Origin: Streptomyces violaceusniger Tu 4113
GTDB taxonomy: Bacteria; Actinomycetota; Actinomycetes; Streptomycetales; Streptomycetaceae
Assembly (NCBI RefSeq): GCF_000147815.2
Contig: NC_015957.1
Coordinates: 7,316,001 to 7,380,000 of the forward strand
DNA: 64,000 nucleotides
Direction: 5' to 3'
The notes below the pieces were generated by a model. That model did no database searches and had not been told where the DNA came from. It worked only from the letters and a program-made list of their open reading frames with translations. Below, piece by piece: positions 17,514 through 26,988 of the stretch. Each line of letters begins with the position of its first letter. Within the stretch, counting starts at the first letter, position 1. Position numbers and translations under genes: made by a program.

Positions 17514-18656
17514 ATGCGCCTGCCGGCCTTCCTGCTGGAGAACTGGATCGACCGGTACCGCCCCCACTGCCGGTACAACATCGCCAGCTCCGATATCGAG
17601 GGACTCGCTCTTGATGAACTCCTGTCCCTGTGCGACAGGGAAACCCGGACGCTGTGGAACTCGCTCACGCTGGGGTACTCACACTCCCTCGGGCATCCGC
17701 TGCTGCGCGCCGAGATCGCCGGGCTCTACCGCGGCGTCGAGCCGGAAGACGTCCATGCTTTCGCCGGCACGACCGAAGCCGTTTTCGCCGCGGTCAGCGC
17801 GGCCCTGAGCCCTGGCGACCACGCCGTGGTCATCGGCCCGACCTACCAGCTGCTGACCGGTCTGCCTGCGGCCGTCGGCGCCGACGTCGACCTCGTCGAG
17901 CTCACAGGCCGGGACGGGTGGGCGCTGGATGTGGACCGGGTGCGGTCCGTGTGCCGCCCCGGCACCCGGCTGCTGGTCCTCAACGCGCCCAACAATCCGA
18001 CCGGCGCCCTGCCGTCGCCTGATCAGGTCCGCGCGCTCGCCGGCCTCGCCGAGTCGTTGGGCGCGCGCTTGCTGGTGGACGAGGTCTACCGCGGGCTCGA
18101 AGCACCTGAGGCCGCTCCGCCCTCCGGGGTCGAGCTCGGCCCGCACGTCGTCACCGTCAGCGGGGTCTCGAAGGTGTACGGACTCGCCGGCCTGCGGATC
18201 GGCTGGGTCGCCAGTACCGATGTGGACTACCGGGAAAGCCTGCGCGAGTTCCGCTACTGGACCACGTTGAACAACAGCCTGCCCAGCGAGATCCTCGCCA
18301 TCGTCGCCCTGCGGGCCCGCGCCACGCTCCTCGGTCGGGCGCGCGGCATCGTCACGGCCAACCGCGCGCTTCTGGAGGACTTCCTCGCGCAGCACTCCGA
18401 CTGGTTCGACTGGGTGCCCACCCGGGCGGGGACCACTGCCTACCCGAGGCTCCTGCACGACGACGCCCGGTGTGCGGCCGAGACCCTCGCCACCCGCCAC
18501 GGTGTCTTCGTCGTTCCGTCCTCCGTCATACCCGGTGCGGGGGAACACCTTCGCATCGGCCTCGGCCGGACCGGACTGTCCGAAGGGCTCGATGCGCTCG
18601 GCGACGCCCTGGCGTCCGCGACGCCGGGAGAGCTGTCCGCGAAGGGAACGCCGTAG
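17514..18656 (+). CDS. PLP-dependent class I/II aminotransferase
   Basis: 380 residues from ATG 17514 (MRLPAFLLENWIDRYRPHCR), with AAGGAG about 12 bases upstream; the open frame extends 25 codons further without a better start. Motifs: AFAGTTEAVFAA (phosphate site), NAPNNPTGALPSP, Asp in LLVDEVYRG, PLP Lys in SGVSKVYGLAGLRIGW, and a C-terminal Arg in GEHLRIGLGR. The N-terminal ENW and YNIASSDIEG recall capreomycidine-synthase and related amino-acid-modifying enzymes, but substrate assignment is speculative. It is divergent from the MocR regulator. Confidence 0.85.
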   Translation: MRLPAFLLENWIDRYRPHCRYNIASSDIEGLALDELLSLCDRETRTLWNSLTLGYSHSLGHPLLRAEIAGLYRGVEPEDVHAFAGTTEAVFAAVSAALSPGDHAVVIGPTYQLLTGLPAAVGADVDLVELTGRDGWALDVDRVRSVCRPGTRLLVLNAPNNPTGALPSPDQVRALAGLAESLGARLLVDEVYRGLEAPEAAPPSGVELGPHVVTVSGVSKVYGLAGLRIGWVASTDVDYRESLREFRYWTTLNNSLPSEILAIVALRARATLLGRARGIVTANRALLEDFLAQHSDWFDWVPTRAGTTAYPRLLHDDARCAAETLATRHGVFVVPSSVIPGAGEHLRIGLGRTGLSEGLDALGDALASATPGELSAKGTP

Positions 18657-19119
18657 ACCACGATCGGCCGAGGCCCGCCCTGCCACGCCCGAAGCGCGGA
18701 GGATAAAGGCCCTGCTCCGAGCGAGGCGGTCACGGCGGACGCCGAACGCAGCCACATCACCCCGCGCCGGCCCGCGCGGATGTTGCTCCCCTGGCGAACG
18801 GGCCTCTGGTTGGGGCACGCCCCACTGCCGTGCGCCGCTCGTCCGCACGCCCAGCGGCGACCTGGCCCCGCACCACGGGCCCGTAGCCGACGGTTTCGCC
18901 CGTAGGCTTGTGGAGCAGCAGGCGGGCGGCGCCGGCGTCCCGGTACACCGCCTCCAGCGACCGATCCTGCTCGACGTCCCGCTCACGGCCGCGACCTCTT
19001 GCGCCTTCATTGGCTTCCTGATTCCGAGCAGGCGGTTCAGTCGAGTCGGATGTGGTCGCCGTCAGCGGGCTGCGCCGCATGGCAGCACGCCGGGACGCCC
19101 GGGGTGGGGTACGCGGCTG
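18657..19119. other. Gap between aminotransferase and cyclase genes
   Basis: 463 bases. A minus-strand frame (18757-19080) contains RSLEAVYRDAGAARLLLHKP and ETVGYGPVVRGQV, which could be a remnant of a lost gene, but I recognise no family. The plus-strand open frame across this region is antisense to the cyclase and is not a gene. Confidence 0.35.
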
Positions 19120-19995
19120 TCAGAAGATCGCCAGCGGATTGACCGGGACGCCGGTCAATCCGTGGATGCGCGGGGGCGCCACCGTGAGCAGGAAGGCGTA
19201 GCGGTGCGACTCCGCGCAGACGGCGGCCAGTTCCTCCAGCTCCGCGACGTCGATCAGGGGCATGCCCAGCAGCGGAAGGGCGACGCGGTGCAGCGGTCCG
19301 GGGACGGCGGGATCAAACGGCGGGTGGGCGTCGCCAAGGTCGCCTGCGTACAGGGACACGCCACGCCGGTGCATCCAGCGCACCGCGTCCAGACCGATGC
19401 CCGGCATCGGCCGCTCGGGGTCGATGGTGTAGGCCCACCCGCAGCGCACCACGAGGGCGTCCCCGGACTCCAGCTGTATGCCCTGGCGGGCCTCTGCCGC
19501 CTCGAAGTCCTCCGGGGTGATCGGGTGCCCCGTGGGCAGTGGGCCGTCGAAGGCCAGGTCGAGCAGGACACCCCGGGTGGCGATCCCGGCGGCGAACGCC
19601 GTCGTGGAACCGTGCCGCACGCCGGCCGGTGTCACGCTCTCTTCGAGGGGACGCCCCGGGTAGATCCGGCCGTCCCGGATCTGGTGCCCCAGGGCGTCGA
19701 GGTGGGTCGAGTGCACGTGATGGTTGGTCACCAGGATCATGTCCGCCGTCGCGGGCGCGCCACCGGTGTACTGCATGAGCTGCTGGACCGGTGAGATGTC
19801 ACCGGTGGTGGGCGCGAAGGGCCCGCTGACCAGCGGTGCCGGGCGGATCGGCCGGGCCAGCGAGACCGCTCGTCCGGTACGGACCTCCGCGGCGCCCCGG
19901 GCCCGGGCTTCCTCGGTGATCAGGTTGAGCGTGCCCAGCTCGTCGTCCGCGCCCCATCGGCCCCAATTGCTCGGCAGTTCCTGCTTATCGGCCAT
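19120..19995 (-). CDS. Cyclase family protein (kynurenine formamidase-like metal hydrolase)
   Basis: 291 residues. The metal-binding motif appears as HHVHSTHLDALGHQI (HxxxHxDAxxH) near residue 95, with WGRWGADDELGTLNLI at the N-terminus and GIGLDAVRWMHRRGVSLYAG late in the chain, as in the cyclase/formamidase fold. Family members hydrolyse N-formylkynurenine or related amides and ring compounds using zinc or manganese. Length is normal and the frame intact. It points toward the aminotransferase; the two could act on the same tryptophan-like or amino compound (inference). Confidence 0.85.
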   Translation of the reverse strand: MADKQELPSNWGRWGADDELGTLNLITEEARARGAAEVRTGRAVSLARPIRPAPLVSGPFAPTTGDISPVQQLMQYTGGAPATADMILVTNHHVHSTHLDALGHQIRDGRIYPGRPLEESVTPAGVRHGSTTAFAAGIATRGVLLDLAFDGPLPTGHPITPEDFEAAEARQGIQLESGDALVVRCGWAYTIDPERPMPGIGLDAVRWMHRRGVSLYAGDLGDAHPPFDPAVPGPLHRVALPLLGMPLIDVAELEELAAVCAESHRYAFLLTVAPPRIHGLTGVPVNPLAIF

Positions 19996-20249
19996 TTCCC
20001 GTGATGTCCTTCCTCGGCCCCGTACTCATGGTGGTGAACCCACTGGGAAAGGCTGGCCGCTCTCCCTCTGGCGAATTCCTGACGGCGTCGGCAACCGACT
20101 GCAGGGCGGCGGGCTCAGGGAGCAGACACCTCGCGGGTTGGCCCGGTCCTGTCCTCAGCTTGGCGGCGGCCGCCTGACCAGGCGAGTGGGAGAATTTCCA
20201 GGCTTCGAAAGAATCTTGCCACGGCTGGTCTCATGCTGGGAGGTTCCGC

Positions 20250-20552
20250 TCCGAGGCTGCCTTCGCCTCCTTCGCCGGCGTCGCCCCGATCCCGGCCTCC
20301 TCCGGCCTCACGAACAAGCATCGCCTCAACCGCAGTGGTGACCGTCAGCTCAACCGGGCTTTCCACACCATCACCCTGATCAGGATGCGGCTGGACCCGG
20401 CCACGAAGGAGTACGTCGCCCGCCGCGTCAGCGAGGGAAAGACCTCCCGCGACGCCCAGCGCTGTCTCAAGCGAGCCATCTGCCGACAGCTCTTCAAGCT
20501 TCTCGAACACAGGAGCCATCCGATCGTGGAACATCGCTCTCAAGCGGCTTGA
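20250..20552 (+). pseudogene. IS110-family transposase C-terminal fragment
   Basis: The frame reads FASFAGVAPIPASSGLTNKH, SGDRQLNRAFHTITLIRMRL and DAQRCLKRAICRQLFKLLEH to a TGA at 20550-20552. The GVAP, SG and GDRxLNRA motifs are characteristic of the C-terminal serine-containing domain of IS110/IS116/IS902 transposases. The N-terminal RuvC-like domain is absent. The 254 bases before it hold no clear gene. Confidence 0.8.
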
Positions 20553-21082
20553 CACGACATAGCGGCCTCGGGGGTAGCCGTCAGCTCACGCTTGGCACGC
20601 TATTTTCGCGCCCGAGACCCTCACTCGACCGTCTTGCTACTGCGCCGCAGAGCCCGATACGGCGCTCATGCCCTGGGAGTGCCCCGTCTGCCGGCGGACA
20701 TCAAGGGGCTTTGCCTCACCTTGGCCCAGCAGGCACCTTGTGGCCGGAACACCCGAGCGTCGGCCGCCTGCGGAAACACGCCGACCAAGGTCATCAGCCC
20801 ACAGCTCCCTCCTGTCGCGTGGGGAGCACGACGACGTGCTCCCACCCCGAAAGGGGGTCGAGAGCCGACAAGGGGTCCTTATGCCTCTCGATGCCGAGAG
20901 CATCCATAGCGGTGGGGTGACCTCGGTAGCCTGTGGTTGACAACGGCGCATAGGAGCGCAGTACGGCGCTGCAGGTCGACCGGATCGGGTGACGGACAAA
21001 CCGGGCGGCGTTGACACGTCTGCGAGTTGGGAGCACGAGGGCTCCCAGAGGGCTCCCCATTGCTCCCAGCCGGGAAACGGTT
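20553..21082. other. Gap with no recognisable gene
   Basis: About 530 bases between the IS110 remnant and the hairpin at 21083. The short open frames on both strands lack recognisable domains or good start sites. It may include the 3' non-coding end of the IS110 element. Confidence 0.35.
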
Positions 21083-21115
21083 AAGGCCGCTTCCGCTACC
21101 CGCGGAAACGGCCTT
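21083..21115. terminator. 14-bp hairpin beside the tRNA remnant
   Basis: AAGGCCGCTTCCGC pairs with GCGGAAACGGCCTT (one mismatch) around a short loop. It lies 17 bases past the 3' end of the minus-strand tRNA half, in the position of a tRNA terminator. Confidence 0.6.
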
Positions 21116-21131
21116 CGACCTGCGAAAACGC

Positions 21132-21176
21132 TGGTCGGCACGACAGGATTTGAACCTGCGACCCCTTGACCCCCAG
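21132..21176 (-). tRNA. 3' half of a tRNA-Pro gene (GGG anticodon), partial
   Basis: On the minus strand 21176-21132 reads from the anticodon loop (CTGGGGGTCAAG) through the variable region and the T arm (GGTTCAAATCC) to GTGCCGACCA, including an encoded CCA. The D arm and acceptor 5' strand are absent; the sequence beyond 21176 is unrelated. Half tRNA genes of this kind are classic scars of integration by actinomycete integrative elements, which recombine at tRNA 3' ends. Confidence 0.8.
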
Positions 21177-21392
21177 CGGTACGGCAACTCTCCGCGACGA
21201 TCCGTACCGCACCGTAGCGCTCGGTTCAGGAGCGTACCGCGCCCTTGCGCGCCTACGGAGAACACGGCAATCAGCCACTCCTCCATAGCAACAGCCACGC
21301 CATGCGACGGCTTGCGGAGCGGACAAGAGTCTCTCACGGCTACCGCGCCCGCACGGTAGGGTACGACGAGCAACCCTGCACAGGAGGTCATC

Positions 21393-21740
21393 GTGAGTGC
21401 GCAGCCAGACGGCCCGTATGGACCCCTGATCCCCATGCCCGACCTCACCCCTGACGCACTGCGCACGGCTGTCGCCCGGATCGCTCCCAGCAGAGTCCCT
21501 GCGCTCACTCAGCACCTGTTCGAGGCGACTACAAACGCACAGCAGACACAGAGCCTCGCACCCCTGCGGGCTTTCGTCCACTCATGGGCCGTGTTCGTCG
21601 CCATCGAGCGGCACCCGGAACGCGCCGCCCGCCTCCGTGAACTCGAGCAGATCGTCGATATGGCCGAACAGGACCCGACGACGGCCATCCATGAAATTCA
21701 GCAGATCCGTAAGGCCGCGGAGGCCGAGGCGGGGCTGTGA
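21393..21740 (+). CDS. DUF6247-like protein, possible antitoxin
   Basis: 115 residues from GTG 21393, with AGGAGG 5 bases upstream. Key segments: TPDALRTAVARIAPSRVPAL, FVHSWAVFVAIERHPERAAR and LRELEQIVDMAEQDPTTAIH. The pattern matches DUF6247 proteins as I remember them. It is all-helical, acidic, and overlaps the next gene by 4 bases (GTGA), so the two are translationally coupled like toxin-antitoxin pairs. It sits 217 bases from the tRNA-Pro half, inside what may be the cargo of an integrative element. Confidence 0.65.
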   Translation: MSAQPDGPYGPLIPMPDLTPDALRTAVARIAPSRVPALTQHLFEATTNAQQTQSLAPLRAFVHSWAVFVAIERHPERAARLRELEQIVDMAEQDPTTAIHEIQQIRKAAEAEAGL

Positions 21741-21997
21741 CCGACTGGACCTGGGAGTACAACCCGAGTGAGGAGTACGTCGCCGACGGACTTGCGCCAG
21801 GTGTCGTAGCAGAGGTCGAGCGACTGGCGACCGAACTCGCCGCGCTTGGAGTCGACGCGGCAAAGGTGGGGCGGCCCTTCGACCGAGAAGGCGGACTCCG
21901 AGAATTCGACATTCTCGGCGGACGCGGCTTCATCAGCTTCCTCTCAGCACCACGCCATCACTGCATCTATATCTGCAACATCACCTGGTACGGATGA
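21737..21997 (+). CDS. Small RelE/ParE-like protein, possible toxin
   Basis: 86 residues from GTG 21737. The frame reads WTWEYNPSEEYVADGLAPGV then VAEVERLATELAALG, REFDILGGRGFISFLSAPRH and YICNITWYG. A helical N-terminus followed by three or four beta strands and a final hydrophobic strand is the RelE/ParE layout, and the size and coupling to a helical partner fit. No catalytic residue pattern is decisive, so the toxin role is an inference from layout. Confidence 0.55.
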   Translation: MTDWTWEYNPSEEYVADGLAPGVVAEVERLATELAALGVDAAKVGRPFDREGGLREFDILGGRGFISFLSAPRHHCIYICNITWYG

Positions 21998-22413
21998 CGT
22001 TGCTCCCCTTCCAGCGCCGTTGTTGAGGCCGCCGAGGATCCAGGTGGGCTCGATGCCTCGGGTGTGCAGTTCATGCAACCGTGCTTGCCGAGCATGCCAT
22101 CAGCCCGGATCGGAGCGGGTGCACCGAGTCCCGACGGTCGTCGGCCACAGTCGCTCGTGCAGACACTCTGGCGTGGCCGGTGGTCCACGCGAGATGAAAA
22201 TCGATCGCGCTGCTGCGACTGACATTGTGCCATTCGAACCCTACGGGCTCAACGAGCCCATCGAAGGGGGCCAACTTTGGGAGACCGACAGTGGTCCACT
22301 TTTGAGGTTTCGCCGACACCCGCCGATCTCGCTCTCGCCTCAGTCCCACGACCGGTGATCCTCAGCCCTTCCCGCTGAGCCGGCTGGCAACGACGACGTC
22401 TCGAGTTTCCCGC
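21998..22413. other. Gap with no recognisable gene
   Basis: About 415 bases following the toxin-like gene. Short frames on both strands lack recognisable motifs or ribosome sites. Confidence 0.35.
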
Positions 22414-22509
22414 GTGAATCCGCCGACCTGCCCGGAGGAAGCGGGTTCACGGAGGAGCATCGGATTTTGCCCGAACTCTCCCAACCTGTCTTCAGCTCGC
22501 CTATGGATC

Positions 22510-22914
22510 GTGTCCGACACTTTCAGGTCGAAGCACGCGCTCAAGCTCTGTGTCGTATGCCGCCAGCCGGTGGGCAAGAAGAAACGCGTCTTCGCCACGG
22601 GGGGACAGCCGGTGCACCGTACCCGCCAATCGCCCACGGACCGCTCGGCGACCCGTTCAGCGGCTCCGCCCGGCCTCATCCGGGCACCGAAAGATATCAG
22701 CCGCGCCAAACTCCTCAAAAGGATCGAAGCGCTGCGGAAGCTCAATGCGAAAATGAAGCCGGGCGCCGCGAAAGCGCAGTCCGCCGACCGTCCCAAGCCG
22801 CCGACAGCGCTACACCTCGGCAAACGGCCAAACCCCTCACCCCAGCCGTACTATGGCGTGGACATGAAGTTCACCGACGGCCGGTGGGTACAGATGCACC
22901 CTGACTCCGAATAG
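22510..22914 (+). CDS. Hypothetical basic protein with a CxxC motif
   Basis: 134 residues from GTG 22510 (an upstream ATG at 22414 is also in frame). The start reads VSDTFRSKHALKLCVVCRQP, giving a single CxxC that could belong to a zinc ribbon, followed by a Lys/Arg-rich helix (RAKLLKRIEALRKLNAKMKP) and a C-terminal strand (YYGVDMKFTDGRWVQMHPD). I recognise no family. Composition favours a real protein, but no clear ribosome site is seen. Confidence 0.35.
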   Translation: MSDTFRSKHALKLCVVCRQPVGKKKRVFATGGQPVHRTRQSPTDRSATRSAAPPGLIRAPKDISRAKLLKRIEALRKLNAKMKPGAAKAQSADRPKPPTALHLGKRPNPSPQPYYGVDMKFTDGRWVQMHPDSE

Positions 22915-23065
22915 TGGCTGCCCGCTATGCCGGCCCGGTCCGAGGCACGCCCGTAGTGAGCGCCGGGCCAAGCGGCCCAGCACTCACTACGCCTCGTAGG
23001 CCGCGAGGATGTGGCGGGCGTGAGCGCCACTCGACCTGTGCCGTTCAGAAACCCATCGCGGCTTG

Positions 23066-24154
23066 TCAGGCCGCGTATCTGTACTCGTTGATCAGGCCAC
23101 CGAGGACACGAGTCCGGCGTAGCCGCCGCGTGGTGTTCAGGTCGGAGAGCGGTGCAGTCTGGTGTTCGGCGAGAGGAGGGCGTTGCGCCCGCGCCTGATG
23201 TGGTCGATGCCCGTTGTAGTGCCGCGCGTAGCTCTCAAGAACGTGTCGAGCATGGGCCTCGTTCCAGACCAGCACGTGGTCGAAGGCCTCGCGTCGTAGC
23301 GTCCCGATGACTCTCTCGCAGTGCGCGTTCATCCGCGGGGCCCGTGGGGCGGTCGTTACGGTTTCGATGTCCTCGGCCTGGAAGACTGCGTCGAAGGACT
23401 CGGTGTATTTGCCATCCCGGTCGCGGATCAAAAAAACGCAGAGACTCCAGACGCACGCCCATTTCGACAGCGAGGTTGCGGGCCTGCTGCACCGTCCACG
23501 CTGCGGTCGGATATGCGGTCGCCCCAGAGATGTGCAGGCGGCGCGTGCCGTGCTCCAGGAAGATCAGCGCGTACACCCGGCGAAGGTCCACCAGATCGAT
23601 GTGCACGAAGTCGCAGGCGATGATGGACACGGCCTGCGCCGTCAGAAACTCACGCCACGTCGGTCCGCAACGGCGGGGAGCCGGACCGATACCGGCCGCC
23701 GTTAAGATCTCCCAGACCGTCGAGGCGCCGAGCCGATACCCCAGCCGCGCGAGCTCGCCCTGAATCCTGCGGCAACCCCAGCGCGGGTTCTCCCGCGCCA
23801 ACCGCACCACCAACTCCTTCACCGCCGTCGCCGTCGTCGGCCGACCCGGCTTCCCCCGGTGATCGCTGTAGTCCCATCTGCGCGCGACAAGCCTTCGGTG
23901 CCAGCCAAGCAACGTTCCAGGTGTCACGGGAAACACCTGCGCCCAACGCCACCGGGGTATCAGCGAGGACAGCGCCGCGAACCAGAGCCGGTCCGCCGGC
24001 TCGTACCGGACCGGGTCCGCACATTGCCTGCGCAGCACCGCATTCTCGTGACGGAGCACCAACAGTTCAGCATCCCTGGCCGCTTGCCGAGCAACAGCAC
24101 TGCCGGGACCGACAACAGCTTCCGCGTCACCCGATACACCAGCGAAACGATCAT
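23066..24154 (-). pseudogene. rve-domain (integrase-core) transposase, two frameshifts
   Basis: From ATG 24154 the product starts MIVSLVYRVTRKLLSVPAVL. After a frame change near 24080 it continues LLVLRHENAVLRRQ and WGCRRIQGELARLGYRLGAS with the first catalytic Asp in IIACDFVHIDLV. After a second change near 23430, at a run of seven A residues, it gives IRDRDGKYTESFDAVF and RMNAHCERVIGTLRREAFDH with the last catalytic Glu, ending GGLINEYRYAA. It is a DDE transposase of the IS481/IS3-like rve type. Relatives of the same group lie at 51660 and 57658. Confidence 0.8.
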
Positions 24155-24257
24155 CTCGGCAGGATCCCAGCACCCCAGCAGAACCCGCCAGACACCCCCA
24201 GTGATCTGCAGCGACGCATTTCTGAACGGCACACGGTCTTCACCGCGCATCGTGAGG

Positions 24258-24562
24258 TCAGAGGCTCATGTCGATGACGAGCTTGCCCGACGCGTGGTGC
24301 GACTCGACGAGTGCCAGCGCTTCCCCCGCCCGCGCGAGCGGATAGGTCGCCGTGATGTTCGGATCGAGCCGACCGGTGACCATCAGCGCGGCGACGCGCT
24401 CAAGGCCGCTCCGGTCGAGGCGGCGATGGACGAACACGCCGCCGAGTTCGGGCACCGACAGGTCCCCGACGGAGACGAGCGCGTCCGGCTTCGCCGCCAG
24501 CGGGGCGACGCCGCGCAAGGAGTCACCCCCGACGGTGTCCACCACGGCGTCGAGGGGGCTTC
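24258..24562 (-). pseudogene. Quinone oxidoreductase (MDR) C-terminal fragment
   Basis: The frame reads PLDAVVDTVGGDSLRGVAPL, ALVSVGDLSVPEL and TYPLARAGEALALVESHHAS GKLVID to the stop at 24258. This is the C-terminal part of a medium-chain NADPH:quinone reductase, including the DTVGG strand and the PLxxAxEALxxVESxxxxGKLV end. The N-terminal catalytic part is missing; the IS3 element begins at 24569, immediately upstream of the break. Confidence 0.75.
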
Positions 24563-24585
24563 CCCCGAAGCGTGGACACCGTTTG

Positions 24586-24830
24586 CTATGCGGTAGCGGC
24601 CAGCGTAATTGATAGCTGTTCGAAGGCGATCGGGCTGATGTAGCCAAGCCCCGAGTGCCTGCGCCGCGTGTTGTAGCGGGTGACCCACCGGAACACTGCG
24701 AGACGGGCCTCACGCGCCCCTGACCAGCGTTTCTTCCCTTGCAGGGTCTCTCTTTTCAGGGTTGCGTTGAAGCTCTCCGCGGCGGCGTTGTCCGCGCTGG
24801 TGCCGACCGCGCCGCGCGAGCGGATCACTC
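24586..24830 (-). pseudogene. IS3 OrfB, C-terminal part
   Basis: The frame reads GVIRSRGAVGTSADNAAAES then FNATLKRETLQGKKRW and RYNTRRRHSGLGYISPIAFE, the end of an IS3 OrfB integrase domain with the last catalytic Glu in NAAAESFNATLK. It is separated from its N-terminal part (26308-26988) by the IS701 insertion. Confidence 0.8.
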
Positions 24831-24834
24831 CTAG

Positions 24835-26303
24835 CGGTGGTTTGTTGACGTCGGGTCGGGATCGCAGTAGGAGGATGAGCAGGGGTGTGTGATGACCGCT
24901 CGTCGTTCGTGTCCGCCGGCTCCGGGACCGCTGGAGCAGTACGCCGCCGGCTTCGATGATCTGTTCGACTCGCTGGCTCAGCGTCGGGGTTTTCGTCAGT
25001 ACCTCACGGGGTTGCTGGCGCCGCGGGAACGGAACAAAACGCTGACATGCCTGGCCGGGGCCGAGCCGGCAGCGGGAGCCCAGCACCCCGCAGTGCAGCG
25101 GCTGCAGTTCTTCCTCTCCGAATCCCCCTGGGAGCACGAGCGGATCAACGCCCGTCGTCTTGAGCGGTTACTGGATGATCCGCGCACCGCTCCGCATGCC
25201 GGTGGGGTGCTGGTCATCGACGACTCCGGTGACCGTAAGGACGGGACCGCGACCGCCAACGTGGGCCGGCAGTGGCTGGGCCGATACGGCAAGACCGACA
25301 ACGGGGTCGTCACGGTCACTACATTGTGGGCGGACGAGCGGCTGTACTACCCGCTGCACGCCGTGCCCTACACCCCCGCCCACCACTTCCCCAAGGGCCG
25401 CAGCGATCCGGGCTTCGCCACGAAACTGCAGATCGCTGCCGCACTCGCCCGCCAGGCCGCGGAAGCCGAAGTGGACTTCCGCGCGGTAGCGGCCGACTGT
25501 GCCCACGGCGACCAGGACGGCTTCCGCGCCGAACTGGCCGCAGCCGGACTCCCGCTCGTGATGGCCCTCAAACGGCGCCGCGGCACCTGGGCCTACGGCC
25601 CCGACGCCCACACCCCGGCCGACGCCGCCCGCGAACTGGCCTGGCACAGCCCCGACCAGCCGGGCGACTGGACGGCGGTGACCCGGACCTTCCGTGACGG
25701 GCACACCGCCACCTGGTGGGCCGCCGAGGCGTCCCTGGGCTGGTGGGGACCGGACGGGACCACCCGGCTGGTAGTGGCCACCACCGACCCGGACACCCTG
25801 CCGGAGCAGTCCACCTGGTATCTGGCCACCAACCTGCCCCGCCCCGGCTCACCACGCGAGACCGGCAGCCCCCACCCGTCCGCCGACCTCGCCGAAATCG
25901 TGCGGATCTACGGCATCCGCAACTGGATCGAGCAGAGCTACAAGCAGGTCAAGGACGAACTGGGCTGGGCCGACTTCCAGGTCCGCACCGACCCTGCCAC
26001 CAGCCGCCACCAGACCCTGGTCAACTGCGCGTTCTCCTTCTGCTGGGAAGCCGGACTGCCACCGCCTCCCGCCAACCGGCCGACCCGGCCAGAGAGGGGG
26101 CACCCGATCGCACCACCCGGCACGCTGGCCCCAGGCCCTACGCACCGTCCGCAGTTGGCTGACCCCCACCATCATGCTGCAACACTGGTGGAAAGCCTGG
26201 TCCAGCACGCCCCCACCAGCAGAGTTACAGAACCTGATCAACGCAGTCAGTACCGGCCGACCACTCAGCCACTACCTCCCACTCCCGCCTTAACAAACCA
26301 CCG
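24835..26303 (+). mobile_element. IS701-family element inside IS3 OrfB
   Basis: 1469 bp with perfect 12-bp ends (CGGTGGTTTGTT at 24835-24846; complement at 26292-26303) and flanking CTAG on both sides (24831-24834 and 26304-26307). It carries one transposase gene on the plus strand. Confidence 0.88.
24892..26294 (+). pseudogene. IS701-family transposase, frameshifted near the C-terminus
   Basis: The frame from 24889/24892 gives MTARRSCPPAPGPLEQYAAG, a catalytic Asp in GGVLVIDDSGDRKDG, a second in VAADCAHGDQDGFR, and Glu in IRNWIEQSYKQVKDELGWAD. After FCWEAG near 26050 the expected tail is found in a different frame: WPQALRTVRSWLTPTIMLQH then WWKAWSSTPPPAELQNLI, SHYLPLPP and a TAA at 26292-26294 just at the right repeat. 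A single indel therefore separates the last 80 residues. The catalytic residues all precede it, so partial function cannot be excluded. Confidence 0.82.
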
Positions 26304-26307
26304 CTAG

Positions 26308-26988
26308 TCGGCCGCACACCTTCGCGAACTCAGGTTCCTCGACCGGGTGGCGGGTTCGGCCCGCTGAGCGGCCGGGGGCGTACTGCGCTCCGTTGTCGCT
26401 GTGGAAGATCGCTCCGTCCAGGCTGCCACCACGGGTGCGGGCGGCGGTTTCGAGTGCGTCGGTGACCAACTCGGTGCGCATATGGTCGGCGATCGACCAG
26501 CCCGCGAGCCGCTTGGAATGCAGGTCCAACACCGTTGCCAGGTAGAGGAATTGACCATCGCCGATGGGGAGATACGTGATGTCGCCGACGTACTTGGTGT
26601 TCGGCTCGGTCGCGGTGAAGTCGCGCCGCAGCAGGTCCGGCACCGGGGCCGCTTCCGGTTCCGGGACCGTGGTGCGGACCTTCTTGCGCAGGTGCACGCC
26701 CTGGAGGCCGATGCGGCGCATCACCCGCTCGACGCGCTTGTGGTTGACGTCGAGCCCGGCGGCCTTCAGTTCGGCCGTGACGCGCAAGACCCCGTAGGTG
26801 CCGTCGGACTCCTTGTGGATCTCCCGGATCCGCCGGGCGAGGCGGGCATCGTCCCGGGCTCGCGCCAGGCGGGCCGGGGCGGCCTTCAGCCACCGATAGA
26901 ACCCGGACCGGGAGACCTCCAGGACCTGGCACAGCCGTTTGACGCCGAAGGCGCCGCGATGATCCTCAACGAACTGGAAACGACTCAC
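26308..26988 (-). pseudogene. IS3 OrfB, N-terminal part
   Basis: From ATG 26988: MSRFQFVEDHRGAFGVKRLC, SRSGFYRWLKAAPARLARAR, DGTYGVLRVTAELKAAGLDV, then rve-domain Asp residues in YVGDITYLPIGDGQ and AIFHSDNGAQYA. After QYA there are about 15 unexpected residues (PGRSAGRTRHPVEEP) before the family sequence resumes with EFAKVCGRL, indicating a small in-frame insertion. It is cut by the IS701 element. Confidence 0.8.

Noticed and set aside
18472..19794. Long plus-strand open frame of 440 codons
   Set aside because: It is antisense to the well-supported cyclase gene and Arg/Gly-rich; typical of high-GC shadow frames.
21393..21997. Interpretation as integrase/excisionase of an integrative element
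   Set aside because: Neither protein has tyrosine or serine recombinase residues or an excisionase helix-turn-helix.
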